Shown in pieces: positions 10,814 to 23,468 of a stretch of DNA of 64,000 nucleotides. The DNA is from Hippophae tibetana (lineage: Eukaryota; Streptophyta; Magnoliopsida; Rosales; Elaeagnaceae). Numbering within the stretch: the first letter of the stretch is position 1; each line of letters begins with the position of its first letter. Below the pieces are notes generated by a model, which saw only the letters and a program-made list of their open reading frames with translations, was not told the origin of the DNA and did not search any database. Both the position numbers and the translations under genes were made by a program. The stretch covers positions 23,040,159 to 23,104,158 of the forward strand of contig CM072811.1 in NCBI GenBank assembly GCA_037013495.1, written 5' to 3'.

Positions 10814-12230
10814 AAATCTTTTGAGAGTTGAATTAAAAACTATTTTAGGAAATTTGAATGCACTCGTTGAATGACAAGGTATAGCTTATAGTACAAACTT
10901 GATATTAGTTTATTTATGAGCCTTGGATAGTAAAGATGCCTTTCGACTTGCTACCTTTGAAGAAAACGTATATAATTTTATTAAACTCCTTAGATTTGTT
11001 TCTTTGTATGGATAAATTATTACCAATATACTTAACTTCACCAGTTGTTCCAGGAATATACATGAATTCTTGCATTTTATTTTTTTTAAATTAGGAGAGA
11101 CATTAGGCTAATATAAAATGCATGATTTGAAGATATTTTATTTTTCCCCTTGCCAAGTAAAATACTTATTTAAGATATTATAAAGTGAACTTACTTAAGT
11201 TAAGTTTGCTTGGTAAAAATTAATGAGATCATCAGCATAAAGAAGATGGCTTATAAGTGAAGCTTTCCTAGAAATTTGAATGCCATGAATAATATGTTGA
11301 GTATCCACTTTTTGAATGACACGAGATAAAACTTCAGCTCCAATGACAAATAAGTATGGAGAGATATGATCTTTTTGGTCTAGGACCTCTTAAAGGTTTG
11401 ATAGTGTCAAAAGGTGAATCATTTAAAAGAATGGAATAAGAGATTGTGTTTAGATATACTTCAATATATTTGCAAAATTTAGCTGAGACCCAGAGATCTC
11501 ATGATTTGGATAATGAAATCGCATTTCATTCTATCATAAGTTTTTTACATATCAATCTTGATATCCATTAGACCTCATCTTCCTATTTCTAATAGTTTAA
11601 AATACTTCATGTGCAATAATAACATTTTTAGTGATCAATCTATTTTTCATAAAAGTAAATTGGTAAGATGATGTGAACTTTGTTAAATGACTTTTCAATC
11701 TATTTACAAGCAATTTAGATATTACCTTGTAAATAACATTGTAAAGACTTATAGGACAAAATTTATATACCTTTGTTGGACTATTCACTTTGTGTAAGAG
11801 AGTGATGAAGGTTTTATTTAGCATGGGATGAAGACTGCTCGTATTAAAAAAAATGTTGCACCGCTTGAATCGAGAATATCCCAATAGGTTTTAAAAACAA
11901 AAGCTTGTAACACATATGGATTATGAGCTTTAAAAGAACCCATGGAAAAAATAATTTTTTTTTATTTCTTCCTGCTATGATCTTTTAAACAGTTCAAAAT
12001 TATTATCAAGCAATATACATAGTGGAAAAAGAGAAGTAGCTTAAAATCTCAAGATGCATTGAGGTACAAAAAGACTCTGAAAAGTGTGAAGTGAACATTC
12101 TCCCTAGTAAATTTCTGTCTTATATTTATCTGTCTTGATCATCTTGTAATAATATAATGGTGTTCTTTTTATCATTGTTTACATATGGAAGAATTTAATA
12201 TTATGATCTCAAAAACAAAGCCATTATGAG
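10814..12230 (-). pseudogene. LINE-A, reverse transcriptase part of ORF2
   Basis: On the minus strand, 11597-11884 reads KFCPISLYNVIYKVISKLLVNRL, the L1-type RT signature after the fingers domain. About 11225-11400 reads PYLFVIGAEVLSRVIQKVD and then HLLYADDLI, with the catalytic YADD motif at 11225-11239. The part toward 12230 fits the endonuclease-RT connection but is poorly readable. Copying would proceed by target-primed reverse transcription in a living relative; this copy is broken by stops and by Gypsy-1. Confidence 0.8.
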
Positions 12231-14464
12231 ACTTATGAGTGTTGACTATTTTTTTGAATAAATTGTTTTTTGTAAATTTTTTTCTAGGGTTGTTATCAAG
12301 TCTATCAAGTAAAGTAGAAGAAACATCAGAATTTTGGATAATCATACTTTAAGTATATTTTTTATAACTATCACACGTAAGATTACACTCATTCATTTGT
12401 TAGCACATGTTCACAATATGAATCAAAAAACATGTATTGCATTGTAATGACAGTGCTCAAATGAATCTTATTTATGTACCACTGCATACATATTTATATA
12501 TATATTTAATATATTATTTTGTATGATTGAGTTATAAGCCTTTTTAGATAGAGGGATCGATCTCACTCTCGATTGATCTCTAAATGATCCTCAATCAATT
12601 GTGTCAAATTGGGTAATTTTTATTTAAAGAGAGAGATCGATCCTCACTTAAGGGAGATCGATCCTCACTTGAGATAGATCGATCCCCTGTTTCATTAACA
12701 TAAATTTATTTTGAGAGGGATCTATCTCCCTCATAGAAAGAAAGATCCCCTGATTGAAATTGGCTGATTTTGTCTTATTAATCAGTTGCCAACTACCTGT
12801 TATATTTTGTCACATCAAATGAGTAATTTTGTCACTTGTCTCTAATAATTCACAAACACAATGACAGAGCAATTTTAAGAAGCATGAAGCTTTCATAGTT
12901 AGATCTCTCTATCCTTTTATTTATTTATTTATACTAAGCTTTATTATCTCTTCATATATATCTATATGATTATGCTAACATAGATCTGAGCCTATTCATT
13001 GATTTTGAATCTTTGATTTCATATGATTATGCTAGTAAAGATCAGAGTCTATTTATTGAACTTGTGATAAATATGGGAATTTTATTGAATCAATTTTGAT
13101 GTTATATGATTAAGTTATAAGCCTTTTTAAGGTAATTAATCTTCTCTAGAGGGATAGATCTCCCTAATACAAATTAGCAGCTTTTGTCTTATTTTATGTA
13201 TTTGTTTTAATCACAGTCAGCTACCAATTCCCTATATTATTTTTCCAAATCAAATGAGTGATGTTTTTTTTATTTAGGTTAATGAATTTATTACCTTATG
13301 TGGCTATTTATGAAAATAAAAAATTTAATTAAAATGGATTCATCGGATCATACGATAGTTTTATTATGGAATCTAGGATATTAATATTTTTTTACTGTAT
13401 TTCTATGAGTTTCATGTAGTAAGATAGAGTTTTTTTACACAAAAAATGCTAAAGAGAGAGTTTGTAAGGATTATGAGTGTTAGCTATTTTTAAAGATGAA
13501 ATGTTTGTCTATAAACTTGTTTCTAGGATCGTTATCAAGTCTATCAAGCAAAGTCGAAGAAATATTAAAGTTTCGGATAATCGTACTTCATGTATATCTT
13601 TTATAACTATCATATATATAATTACACTAATTATCATTATCACTATCACATGTTCACAATATGAATCAAGATAATATATATTACATCATAATTATAGTCC
13701 TTAAAAGATTCATATTCAGGTACCATTGCATACATATTTAAGTGTATTTAATATAGGCTTTTGGTTGAATCAATTCTGATGTTGTATAATTAAGTTATAA
13801 GCCTTTTTAGATAGATAGATAGATTGAACCTTTTAGTAAATAGATTCATCTCACTTTTGATGGATCTCTAAATAATCCTTTACCGATCAAACTGCATAAC
13901 TTTTAAAAAAGGAGGGAGAGAGAGAAATTGATCCTACCTGAGATAGATTGATTGTCTATTTTGTTGGCATTACTTTACTTATCCATCTCATACAGGGATC
14001 AATTCTCTTCATAAAGAGATAGATCCCCTGACAAAAATTACCTGATTTAGGCTTATTTTATGCATTTTTTAATCCTAGTTAGCTGTCAACTACTTATTAT
14101 ATTTTACCACATTAAATGATTAACCTTTTCCTATTTAGGTTTTCTTTAAATACATCATTTCTCTCTCATAATTTATATACACAACGACAGAGCAATTTTA
14201 AGGAGCATGGATTTTTCACAATTTAATTTCTCTATCTTTTTGCTTCTTTTTAATTTATGTTGAGCTTCATTATCTCATATAATATATTCATATGATTATG
14301 CTAACATAAATCTAAGCTTACTCATTGTATCATCTAATATATTCATATGATTATATTAGTATAGATCTCAATCTATTTATGAAACTTGTGTTTAATTGAT
14401 GTTCTAGAATTTTCTAGTTGATTTGATTTATTTCATATATGTTTTGAATCTTCTACTTAGAATT
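12231..14464. repeat. Internally repeated AT-rich block with GATC-rich motifs
   Basis: Two long copies run from about 12235 and about 13475. Shared words are GTTATCAAGTCTATCAAG, CACATGTTCACAATATGAATCAA, TACCA(C/T)TGCATACATATTTA, AAGTTATAAGCCTTTTTAGATAG and ACAGAGCAATTTTAAG. A third partial copy of the inner part lies at 13080-13260. Short GAGATCGATCCTCACTT-like units repeat at 12625-12700. No ORF of known type was found. It may be an unclassified LTR or a tandemly duplicated repeat. Confidence 0.6.
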
Positions 14465-15690
14465 ATTCATTATTAAATCCATTTTAGAACACACACGAAC
14501 ACTTGTGTTTTTTTGTGTTAACACTGTTTGCAAGTTGATCTATGAATATATCTGATTGATGATGAGCTAGTTTGAAAATTAGTCTAGATACCGCAAACAC
14601 TAGTCTTAGAAACTATGAAAATAAAGTTAGGGCATGTAAGTAAGTTACATTGGGGTAGTATACTTAGGAGGGTAGCATAAGATCTAGTTTGTACTTGCAC
14701 ATTTGATTTTCATAGTTGAAAGGTTAGATGGTTCAATGGATAGGTGATTTTTCTCTTAGGTTATGGTTATGACTTAAGTTATTTCTATCTAAAAATATTA
14801 TGTGTTATTTATCTATTTCTATATTTACTTTTAATGCGTGAATACTTGTTTGGATGTTGTGATTAGGTTACAAGATTATAATTTGATATAATTAAAAATA
14901 ATCTATTCACTCTATCTAGATATATTGGATTTGTTTTAGAACTTTCAAGCATAAGTCTCTTTATTTTTGTTTCCATATTAATTATTTTCTAGTATGAGTT
15001 TCCTCCCATTTTTAAAGGAAATAAATCTACTTTTCTCTTTTTTCGTCTTGTAAATGACCTTTATGAATGTGAACTAATTCAGCTTCAATACCTTTGATTC
15101 TATATTCATTTAAGTCAAAATGAGATTTATTTCACTTTTTGAGAGCAAGAACAATATAAGGACTTATTATGGAATTGAGAGTGAGAATTGCTTAACAATG
15201 TTGAAGTCCCATATTGTCGAATTACCTTATTGCATTCTACAATTATACTCTAATATTGCTCTAACTCATATTACAAGTTTCAACAAAGACTTCTTTAAGT
15301 GTAATGATATGCATCATAATTAAGTCATGGATCTCAATTTATAGTTCAATTTTTAATTGAAATAAATTCTAATTATTAGAGACAAAATGTGATAATTAAG
15401 TCCCAATAAAAATAAACATCATTATAAGTGGACTTAATTTGTTTCTCAATTATGACATAAAATATTTCCCCTATTTTTATTTTTGGGACAACAAAGTATT
15501 TTCGCTACTTGAAATATGTTTAGTATCAAAAGAGATAATATTAATTAAGAATTATACTAATATAATATTTATAAGTTAAAAAAATATTATCTAACATCAT
15601 AGTTTCAATTAATCAATTGATGAAGAAAAAATCTAATGAACTCTCTAAAAAAGGACCAAAAAAATATAATAGATAAATCATAAAATATAA
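14465..15690 (+). repeat. 1.2-kb direct repeat, copy 1
   Basis: It starts with TATTAAATCCATTTT and matches 16637-17830 nearly throughout. Examples are GTTGATCTATGAAT, ACATTTGATTTTCATAGT, TATCTAAAAATATTATGTG, GAATTGAGAGTGAGAATTGC and GTCATGGATCTCAATTTATA. Neither copy has a recognisable coding region. The unit could be an LTR or a segmental duplicate. Confidence 0.75.
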
Positions 15691-16250
15691 TTAATATCAT
15701 AGTTTCAACAAAGCATTCTAGAAATTGCATTTGAATTTTGGTAGAATGTAGTAATTTGATAGAATTCATATCATGTTGTTGTAACCAAAGATGGCTTGAA
15801 TTACAAATTAATAAATTATCTAGCAATTATTGCTGCAGAAAAAAATCATTTTATATATAGAATATTTCCAACAGTAGTCCTTCAGTGTTCATTCTTCTCC
15901 TTCTATTTTCTCCTCCTCTGTTATATGTCAAGTAAATTAATGAACATAGCAGATGCCATCAAGGAAAAATATTTTGAAGAAAAACATTACAATATAACAT
16001 GTAAAATATTTTCAGATTGATTTAAATCGTAGATAATTTGATTAGTTATATTAGTAAAAAAAATTCATGTATATTTTTATATTTTAGAATACTTTAATTA
16101 TGTAGTTATATTAAGGTTGTATTATGTTTAGTGTATATATAAACTCTTAATTAATGTAATATCCATCTTAAGTTTAATATAATGACTCTTAATTTTCTTA
16201 ATTTCTCAATTTATTTTAATTTATATTGAAAAATAAGGTTAATTAAGATG
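15691..16250. other. Unassigned AT-rich spacer
   Basis: This lies between repeat copy 1 and the CACTA-type end. Two overlapping open stretches of about 70 codons are present, without recognisable domains. Nothing supports a gene. Confidence 0.4.
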
Positions 16251-16573
16251 TATATGGTTACAATTTAAGTGTAATCGAGACAATAAATATCATTTTGATT
16301 GCATATCTATGTCCTCAGTTTTCATAAAACCGAGGCCATAGGGTATATTTATGGTCTCGATTATTATAAAATTGAGGTCATAGGGTGTATCTATGGTCTC
16401 AATTATTATACAATCGAAGCCATAGATACACCCTAAAGCCTTAGTCTAACAAAAATCGAGGTCATAGGTTACAATCTATGGTCTCTCTTACTTAGACCTC
16501 GGTTCTTATAACCGTGGTCATAGATCTATGATCACAATTAAAAACTGAGGTCATATGTATGTATTGTAGTAGT
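16251..16573. mobile_element. CACTA-type transposon end with subterminal repeats
   Basis: A short unit of the type GAGGTCATAG / CTATGGTCTC recurs many times in both orientations up to the end at about 16572, where the sequence reads TATTGTAGTAG. On the other strand this is CTACTACAATA, close to the CACTA terminus (the first C/A positions appear mutated). Such short inverted subterminal repeats are where CACTA transposases bind. A 23-bp-arm hairpin lies at 16382-16404 / 16412-16434. The opposite end of the element was not found, and no transposase is present. Confidence 0.6.
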
Positions 16574-16650
16574 ATTAAATCCATAGGTCTATAGTCACAG
16601 TTAAAAACTGAGGTCATATGTATGTATTGTAGTAGTATTAAATCCATTTT
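16525..16650 (+). repeat. 63-bp tandem duplication across a CACTA end
   Basis: Unit 1 starts at 16525 and unit 2 at 16588, 63 bp apart. Each holds AAAACTGAGGTCATATGTAT, the TTGTAGTAG terminus and the flanking TATTAAATCCAT. The duplication therefore spans transposon and neighbouring DNA. Confidence 0.8.
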
Positions 16651-17830
16651 GGAACACACATAGACTCTTGTGTTTTTTTGTTAACTATATTTGTAGGTTG
16701 ATCTATGAATGTATCTGATTGGTGATGAGGTAGTTAGAATATTAGTTTGAATACCGCAGACATTAGTATTAGAAATTGTGAAAATAAAACTAGAGCATGT
16801 AGGTAAGGTATATTGGAGCAGTATCCTAAGTAAGGTAGCATAAGGTCGAGTTTGTATTTGTACATTTGATTTTCATAGTGGAAAAGTTATATGTTCTAAT
16901 GAATCGATGATTTTTCTCTTAAGTTATGATTATGACCTAAGTTATTTCTATCTAAAAATATTATGTGTTATTTATCTATTTCTATATTTACTTTTAATGC
17001 GTGAATATGTTATGAGATTATAATTTGATATAATTAAAATAACCTATTAATTCCATCTAAACTTATTCTGTTTGTTTTAAAACTTCTAGTAATAATTTTA
17101 TTGATTTTTGTTTCTATATTAATTATTTTCTAATGAGTTTCCTCCAAATTTTAAAGGAAATAACTCTACTTCTCTCTTTTTTAGTCTTGTAAATGACCAT
17201 TATGAATGTGAACTAATTCAGCTTCAATACCTTTGATTCTGTATTCATAAGTGAAAATGAGATTTATTTCACTTTTGATCAATTGATAAGGACTTATTAT
17301 GGAATTGAGAGTGAGAATTGCTTACCAATATTTAAGTCCCATATTGTTGAATTACCTTCTCGCATTCTACAACTAATCTCAGAGTTAATATTGCTCTGAC
17401 AAATATTACAAGTTTCAACAAAGCCTTCTTTTAAGTGTAATATGCATCACAATTTAGTCATGGATCTCAATTTATAGTTCAATTTTTACTTGAAATAAAT
17501 TCTAATTATTAGAGACAAAATGTGATAATTGAGTCCCATTAAAAATAAACATCGTTATAAGTGGACTTAATTTGTTTCTAATTTATGACATAAAACATTT
17601 CCCCTATTTTTATTTTTGGGATAACAAAGTATTTTCCCTTGAAACATGTTTAGTCTAAAAAGAGAGTATAGTATTAAAATTAAAAATTATATTAATATAA
17701 TATTTATAAGTTGAAAATATATTATCCAACATCACAGTTTCAATTAATGAATTTAGGAAGAAAAAATCTAATGATCTCTCTAAAAAAGAGAACCTAAAAA
17801 AATAAAATAGATAAATAATCAATATAATTA
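16637..17830 (+). repeat. 1.2-kb direct repeat, copy 2
   Basis: This is the second copy of 14465-15690, beginning directly after the CACTA end. It carries small indels relative to copy 1, for example a shorter segment near 17010 and near 17270. Confidence 0.75.
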
Positions 17831-18600
17831 AAATATGTTAAAAATATAAAATATTAGGATAAAAGGTTTAAACTTTGAAAATGATATAGCATTAAAAAAA
17901 AGCTAATATAACTCACTTGTAACTTTGAGATTGGTTCCTTTAAAAGAGATAATTAACAATTTCAAATCTGATAACAACAAACCACGCACCCTCTAATTCC
18001 TATGAAATATGTTTATGTAGGGAAATCCAAGTTTAGCAACGAAAACAGATCAATGTGACATGAGAGAACAAATAAGATCAAAAGGATCTTGAATACGAAA
18101 AGATTTTCGCGAAAATTAAAATTCATAAACAAAAATCCACGTAAACAGAGGCAATAGCTTAGTGTCATGATGACTTACTAGTTGGTATCAAATCACTTGG
18201 TCATTTTTATAGCAAGAGCAAAGACATTTTCTCTAGCTATTGAGAAGTAGGCTTCAAATATGATTTTGCCACCATTCCATCCATATCTTTCTTCATCCAC
18301 ACTCTGAGATTTTTACAAATTGTAGCGTGCTCGCAACTCGCGCTCACCAAACCCTAAATCTATCGCGCTTGCCCTCACGTTCGTTGGAGGAGATGAGGTA
18401 ATTGGAAGGGTTGAGGCAATTGAGGAGCTGAGATGAGGCAGTTGGAGGGATGAGGGTTGGAAACACAACATTTGAGCGAGAGGTATATACGATGTGGCAG
18501 GGAAAATAAAAGAGAAGAGAAAGGGAAAAAAGAGAAGAAAAAAAAGAGGAAAAAAGGGGGGAAAAGAGGGAAAAAGAAAAAGAAAATAAAAATATTTAGT
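17831..18600. other. Unassigned segment with a purine-rich tract
   Basis: Part of this segment (18320-18480) is more GC-rich than its surroundings and contains CACCAAACCCTAAATC-like sequence, as at the 5' ends of plant transcripts. A GA-rich tract follows at 18500-18600. It probably belongs to the CACTA element that ends at 18776, but no coding domain is readable. Confidence 0.35.
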
Positions 18601-18776
18601 ATTTAGTATAAAAGAGAAAAAATTAATAAGATATGTCTGAGTTCAGTTTTTAAATAACTGAGGTCATAGAACATGTCTATGACTTCAATTTTTAAATAAG
18701 TGAAGTTATATGGTATATTTATGAAAAATTGAGGTTAAATATTTGAGATCAAAGACATACATATATTATAGTAGTG
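18601..18776. mobile_element. Second CACTA-type end
   Basis: Subterminal units (ACTGAGGTCATAG, CTATGACTTCAATT, ATTGAGGTTAA) lead to ATTATAGTAGTG at 18765-18776, the reverse complement of CACTACTATAAT, a good CACTA terminus. It has the same orientation as the end at 16573 and similar subterminal motifs, so both belong to related elements. Confidence 0.6.
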
Positions 18777-19255
18777 AGGTTTTACGCCTTTGCAAGGAGC
18801 TCTTAATTAGTGTTGATCATTCAAAAAAATTCTTTTTAAATTCATTTTATCCTTTTAAATTTCTTTTAGACTATTATAATTAACTTTATTTGATTTCTTG
18901 GAAATAGCCTGTTCTATATTTTTTACATTAGTTACTTTATATTGAGAATATATGTAAAAATTGTATTTATATATAATTTGTAAGAGCTTTTGACTAAAAA
19001 TATAGTATTCTAGTGAATGGGACAAATAAATTGTAAGTATATCAAGAAATAAAATTGAAAATGATTATAATATCAATGAATAAAGAATTAAGGAAAGCTT
19101 CTGTTTTCAATCATTAAATTATGTGGTATATCTTAATACCTTAATATAATATAATATGTGTTTATTATGTATCAAGAAGAAAAAGGATAAAAATTATTAC
19201 TAAAATAAATAAAACCAGTAAAATTCTTTCCGTTCGTACAAATAGAATTTTTGGT
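18777..19255. other. AT-rich intergenic region upstream of the isomerase gene
   Basis: No ORF is visible. The promoter of the downstream gene should lie near its right side, but no clear TATA box or other element could be assigned. Confidence 0.4.
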
Positions 19256-19389
19256 ATACAAAATGCTCCCTTGTTGTTCTTAGTGCTCGCCCGTGATCGT
19301 TACACGGTAACAGCCCAACTCTGAACAGAACAAGAACAAAGACAGAACTGCCCAAATAGTTCTGGGTTCTGACCACTGGTTATCATCAG

Positions 19390-19509
19390 GTAACCCAGAA
19401 GTCTTCTCTTTTTCTTCGTTATCCTCTGCATCTTATTTCTTACTTCTTCTTCTTCTTTTTTCCTTCAATTGAATTATTAAATTCATGGTTTATTGATTAT
19501 AATTTTCAG
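19390..19509 (+). other. Probable intron in the 5' UTR of the isomerase gene
   Basis: The donor ATCAG|GTAACC and the acceptor AATTTTCAG|TGAGAG bound a pyrimidine-rich stretch 33 bases before the start codon. Leader introns are common in plant housekeeping genes. This one is inferred from splice-site context only. Confidence 0.5.
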
Positions 19510-19542
19510 TGAGAGGTAGAACTGGTTTGAGTTCCCAAACTT

Positions 19543-22500
19543 ATGGCTCCTGACGCTGATAACATCCTCCAGTCTATACGCTACAAGCCTGGTTCTCTTC
19601 AGCTACTTGATCAGGTTTTGGGCCATGTTTTTCCAAAGTTCGCTCCTCCTTTTCTCACTTCAAAAGATTTCACTAAGCCCTTATTTTTTCCTGGTCTATC
19701 TTCTCCTTGTTTCTTTTTAAATTGGGAAAACGAGAATATTCTAGAACATGTTAATTGGAGTTAATTCAGTTTACAATCATTTTGAACTTCTTTTAGGGGC
19801 TTTTATTTTTATTTATTTTCCCAAAGATTTTTTTAGTTTGATTATGTATCCACCAACAAGAGATTTTTTTTTCTTTTCCCTTTTTGCTGATGGGATTTGG
19901 TTTTGCATCAATAGAATGTATGTAGTCTTAGGAAGTTTTAGTGCAGATGATTTTTTCTTTTTCTAATTGATGTTCTGTGTTTGCAGAGAAAACTTCCTCT
20001 TGAAAGTATCTACATTGACATCAGTGATGCTACAGATGGATGGTTAGTTTCATAGCTCTTCCAATGTTACCCATGGCTTTCTGTTTTATTGCCGCTCTAA
20101 ATAAACCCTTCGAACAGTTTTAAGTAATTTCATTCACATGCTAATTTACTTTTAAATTGACAACTCATTCAACGCTTCAAATCATTATTTAGCTTTATTG
20201 TTTCTAAGTAGATGTTCTAAAATCTAAAGCAGCAAGTATTAGATACCATATCTCAATTATTAGCTGGTAACAAACTTAGGGTCCGTTTGCTAATGCTTTC
20301 GTTAAAAGTGGTTTTATCGGAAGCGGTTTCAGGAAAAGAAAAAAAAAGCTTTCTGAAGAAGCACACAATATTCTGAGGCTTAAAAGTGCTTCTGATAATT
20401 TTTTTTCATGTTTGGTTCAAAAGCATTATTTTAATGTCAAAAGCAATTTTACAGAGTCTCAAAAACTCAGAAATGAATAGACTGGAAGTCATTTGGTCAA
20501 AAGTGGTTTAAGAGATGCATTTAAGTGTTTTTCATAAAAATATTGAAAATAATTTGAGTGGGAATTTAGTATTTATTTTAGGAGAGGAGGATGCATTTAA
20601 AACTACTTCCCAAAAGTAAAAGTATTACTTCTCTCAAAAGTACAAATAATATTTCTCAAAAATTTTAAAAACACTTTTCATCGAGATTGTTAAACACCCG
20701 TAAAAGTGCTTTGATCTATTTGAAATCACTCTTAACCAAAAATAGAACCGGTTTCAAAGATGCCTCTAGATTTAATCATTACTTTTTCATAGTTATTATC
20801 AATCGTAAAACTAATAGTGTTATCAGTTATGCATTTGCTACATAAACAAGTTCTCGTAATTTTGATAAAGGAACAAACTTGGTTGCCAATGGGTAACTGA
20901 TAATCTAATTTTTGCACTAGGCTCTTGTTTTCATAAACTGCTGTTGAGTAGGTTCCTTCATGATTTTACTTTTTGAGTCATCTATTATTGCCAGGCATGC
21001 GATAAAAGATATGGTTGTCCGTGGTGCACCTGCTATTGCTATTGCTGCTGCTTTGTCACTCGCCGTAGAAGTGTTTAACTTGGACGCTTTTGATGGGACG
21101 TCAGAAGAGGCAGTGTCCTTCCTTAGCATGAAACTGGATTACCTGGTTTCAAGGTAAAGAAGATGTTGTGCAATCAATTGACATGCCGTTGAGAGACATA
21201 AAATAACTGTGTGTATTCGTTATTGTCTGTTAATTGTTATCTGCTGTGATATGGTTAAAAGTTCTGTAGAACATTCTATTAGTAAATTGATCTAGAGCGA
21301 AATGTTTAATCTCTCAAATGCTTCTTCAGTCGACCAACTGCTGTCAACCTTTCTGATGCTGCAACAAAACTTAAAAATGTTGCATTAAAGGCTGCAGATA
21401 CGACTTCAGAAGCGAAGAGCATTTTTCAGGTGGGATATTTCCATTGTGTTAACTTGAATATGTTGTTTTTCTTTGCTCATAATTTGATTGACGAGCCTAT
21501 AGTCCATTTATGTTTGTAAAGGTTTTCGATTTGTTTTGGGGCTTAAATCTTATATATCCCTTGTTGCTAAACCTCCGTAGGCCTATATAGTTGCTGCTGA
21601 AATTATGCTTCAAGAGGATGTTGCTTCGAACAAAGCTATAGGATCTTATGGAGCAAGTTTTATTCATAGCCAACTGAGCAATGCTGAAAAGCTTTCTGTG
21701 TTGACCCATTGCAATACTGGCAGGTACACTCTTGTTATTTTTTACTGTTTCTCTCTTTATTGCCCCTGGCAGTTCCTTGTTTTTTTTTTTACTTCACTTT
21801 TTTTGTGATCCCTCTCTTGTTTTTTGACTGTTATATACTCTATCTCGCCAGTCTTGCTACAGCTGGCTATGGCACTGCACTTGGTGTGGTCCGTGCAATT
21901 CATACAAAAGGAGTGTTGGAAAGGGCCTATTGCACAGAAACACGCCCATTCAACCAAGTGAGTTTCTATTTTCGTGGTTGTTCAGGATTTGCCTATAGCA
22001 TCACATAGTATCCCTTTCATTTTAGTATTCACTGGTACAGGAAAACAAATTATTCTTTCAACACACAACCTTGATTTTTATATAAACTACTCAGTGCAAA
22101 ATTGAGTTTTCAGCGTTCTTGATTCTGAAAATGTACAATTTATGATCATTTAAAAATCTTACCCTTTGCTTCTTAAAATAAAATAAAAACAATCTTTCCC
22201 TTTATGTTTTTTTTTAAAAAGAAAAAAAGAAAAGGCCTATTTCCGTAGCAAAAATGACTAGATACAAAGAAATTAAAAATTTTAACTAACAATTTATTGT
22301 TCTAAAGTAGACATTTTGCTATGACAATAGCAGCTATTACTCACCCAGAAAAAAAATCTCTCTTTTTAAGAGAGCTAACTGTCGGTCATAGAATACGGGG
22401 AAATTTTTATAGCATGCTATAAAAAATCGAAATTTAAAAAGATTTGCAGAAGTGTAATAAAATCTTTGGAATCCTAAAGAATAAGTTTTTTTCTGTAAAG

Positions 22501-23468
22501 TACTGAGTGAAGCTTTAAGCCAGTTATACTGCTAGACATCATATTCTTTGACTGATGCAGATATGTTATTGTGACCTTCTTGTGATTCTGATGTTTTACC
22601 ATTAGAAAACCAACTTCATGAAATCATCTTGTATTGATATAGTATTTTGGAGGTAACTTGTACATATGTGGATCTTGTTTCAAGGACGTAGCTAATTTCT
22701 TGATTAACATACAAATTCACACCCTTATGCTCCTAGTCTTTGTTCACCTTTGCCTGGCAGATATTTATTCTTGTGTTTTTAATGATTTAACCAATTTCAG
22801 GGGTCTAGACTTACAGCGTTTGAATTGGTGCATGATAAAATACCTGCAACTCTTATAGCAGATTCTGCAGCGGCTGCGTTAATGAATGATGGACGAGTCA
22901 ATGCTGTGGTTGTTGGAGCAGATCGTGTGGCTGCTAATGGTACTGAGACCATAACCACTTTTATACGTTGCTAAAGTTAACAATTGTGAATTTTAACATA
23001 TTTGACCTCTAATTAGGTGATACTGCCAACAAGATTGGAACCTATAATCTTGCCATAATTGCAATGCACCATAACATTCCATTTCTTGTGGCTGCACCCA
23101 TAACTTCCATTGACCTGTCCCTTCCATCTGGACAAGAAATTGTAATAGAGGAAAGGTCTCCGAAGGAGTTGTTGCATGCCCGTGGAGGACTTGGGGAACA
23201 AGTTGCTGCATCTGGAATATCTGTCTGGAACCCAGCATTCGATGTTACCCCTGCAAATTTGATATCTGGTATCATCACAGAGAAGGTCATCTCTCTCTCT
23301 CTCTCTCTCTCTCCCTCTCCCTCTCCCTCTCCCTCTCCCTCCATGACTCATTTGATCTTATCCCTTCAAATTTGATATCTGATGATTTTGTTATATGGGC
23401 AGGGTGTCATAACAAAAGTGGGTAATGGTGCTTTTGACATAAACGGATTTATTCAAAAGGCGGCCTGA
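19543..23468 (+). CDS. MTI1: Methylthioribose-1-phosphate isomerase, nine exons
   Basis: It isomerises S-methyl-5-thioribose-1-phosphate to methylthioribulose-1-phosphate in the methionine salvage (Yang) cycle, which recycles methylthioadenosine from ethylene and polyamine synthesis; the family acts in cytosol/nucleus. Exons read from GT-AG borders are 19543-19614, 19987-20042, 20995-21153, 21330-21429, 21581-21723, 21852-21957, 22801-22939, 23017-23285 and 23403-23468. They join in frame to 369 codons plus TGA, close to the usual ~370 residues of plant MtnA. Exon 3 has the substrate-site block [18 protein letters not shown]. The catalytic cysteine should be Cys173 in THCNTGS, at the exon 5/6 join, and the catalytic aspartate Asp253 in [13 protein letters not shown]. 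The C-terminus is [20 protein letters not shown]. The start is the first ATG after the leader, in the context CTTATGGCT. All exons are intact, so the gene is probably functional. Intron 2 holds a MITE-like insert and intron 8 a CT-rich microsatellite. Confidence 0.96.
20280..20703. mobile_element. hAT-like MITE in intron 2 of the isomerase gene
   Basis: The ends are imperfect inverted repeats: GGGTCCGTTTGCTAAT on the left, and GGGTGTTTAACAAT when the right end is read on the other strand. The interior is rich in AAAAGTG(C/G)TTT-like words in both orientations, typical of this kind of plant MITE. There is no coding capacity. The target duplication could not be fixed. Confidence 0.5.
23290..23340 (+). 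repeat. CT / CCCTCT microsatellite in intron 8
   Basis: About twelve CT units are followed by about five CCCTCT units directly after the exon 8 donor site. It produces spurious long frames on both strands. It is likely variable in length between individuals. Confidence 0.9.

Noticed and set aside
23013..23375. Three overlapping open frames of 100-112 codons, one with a long GEGEG/REREM-type tract
   Set aside because: They are shadows of isomerase exon 8 and the adjoining CT microsatellite on both strands.
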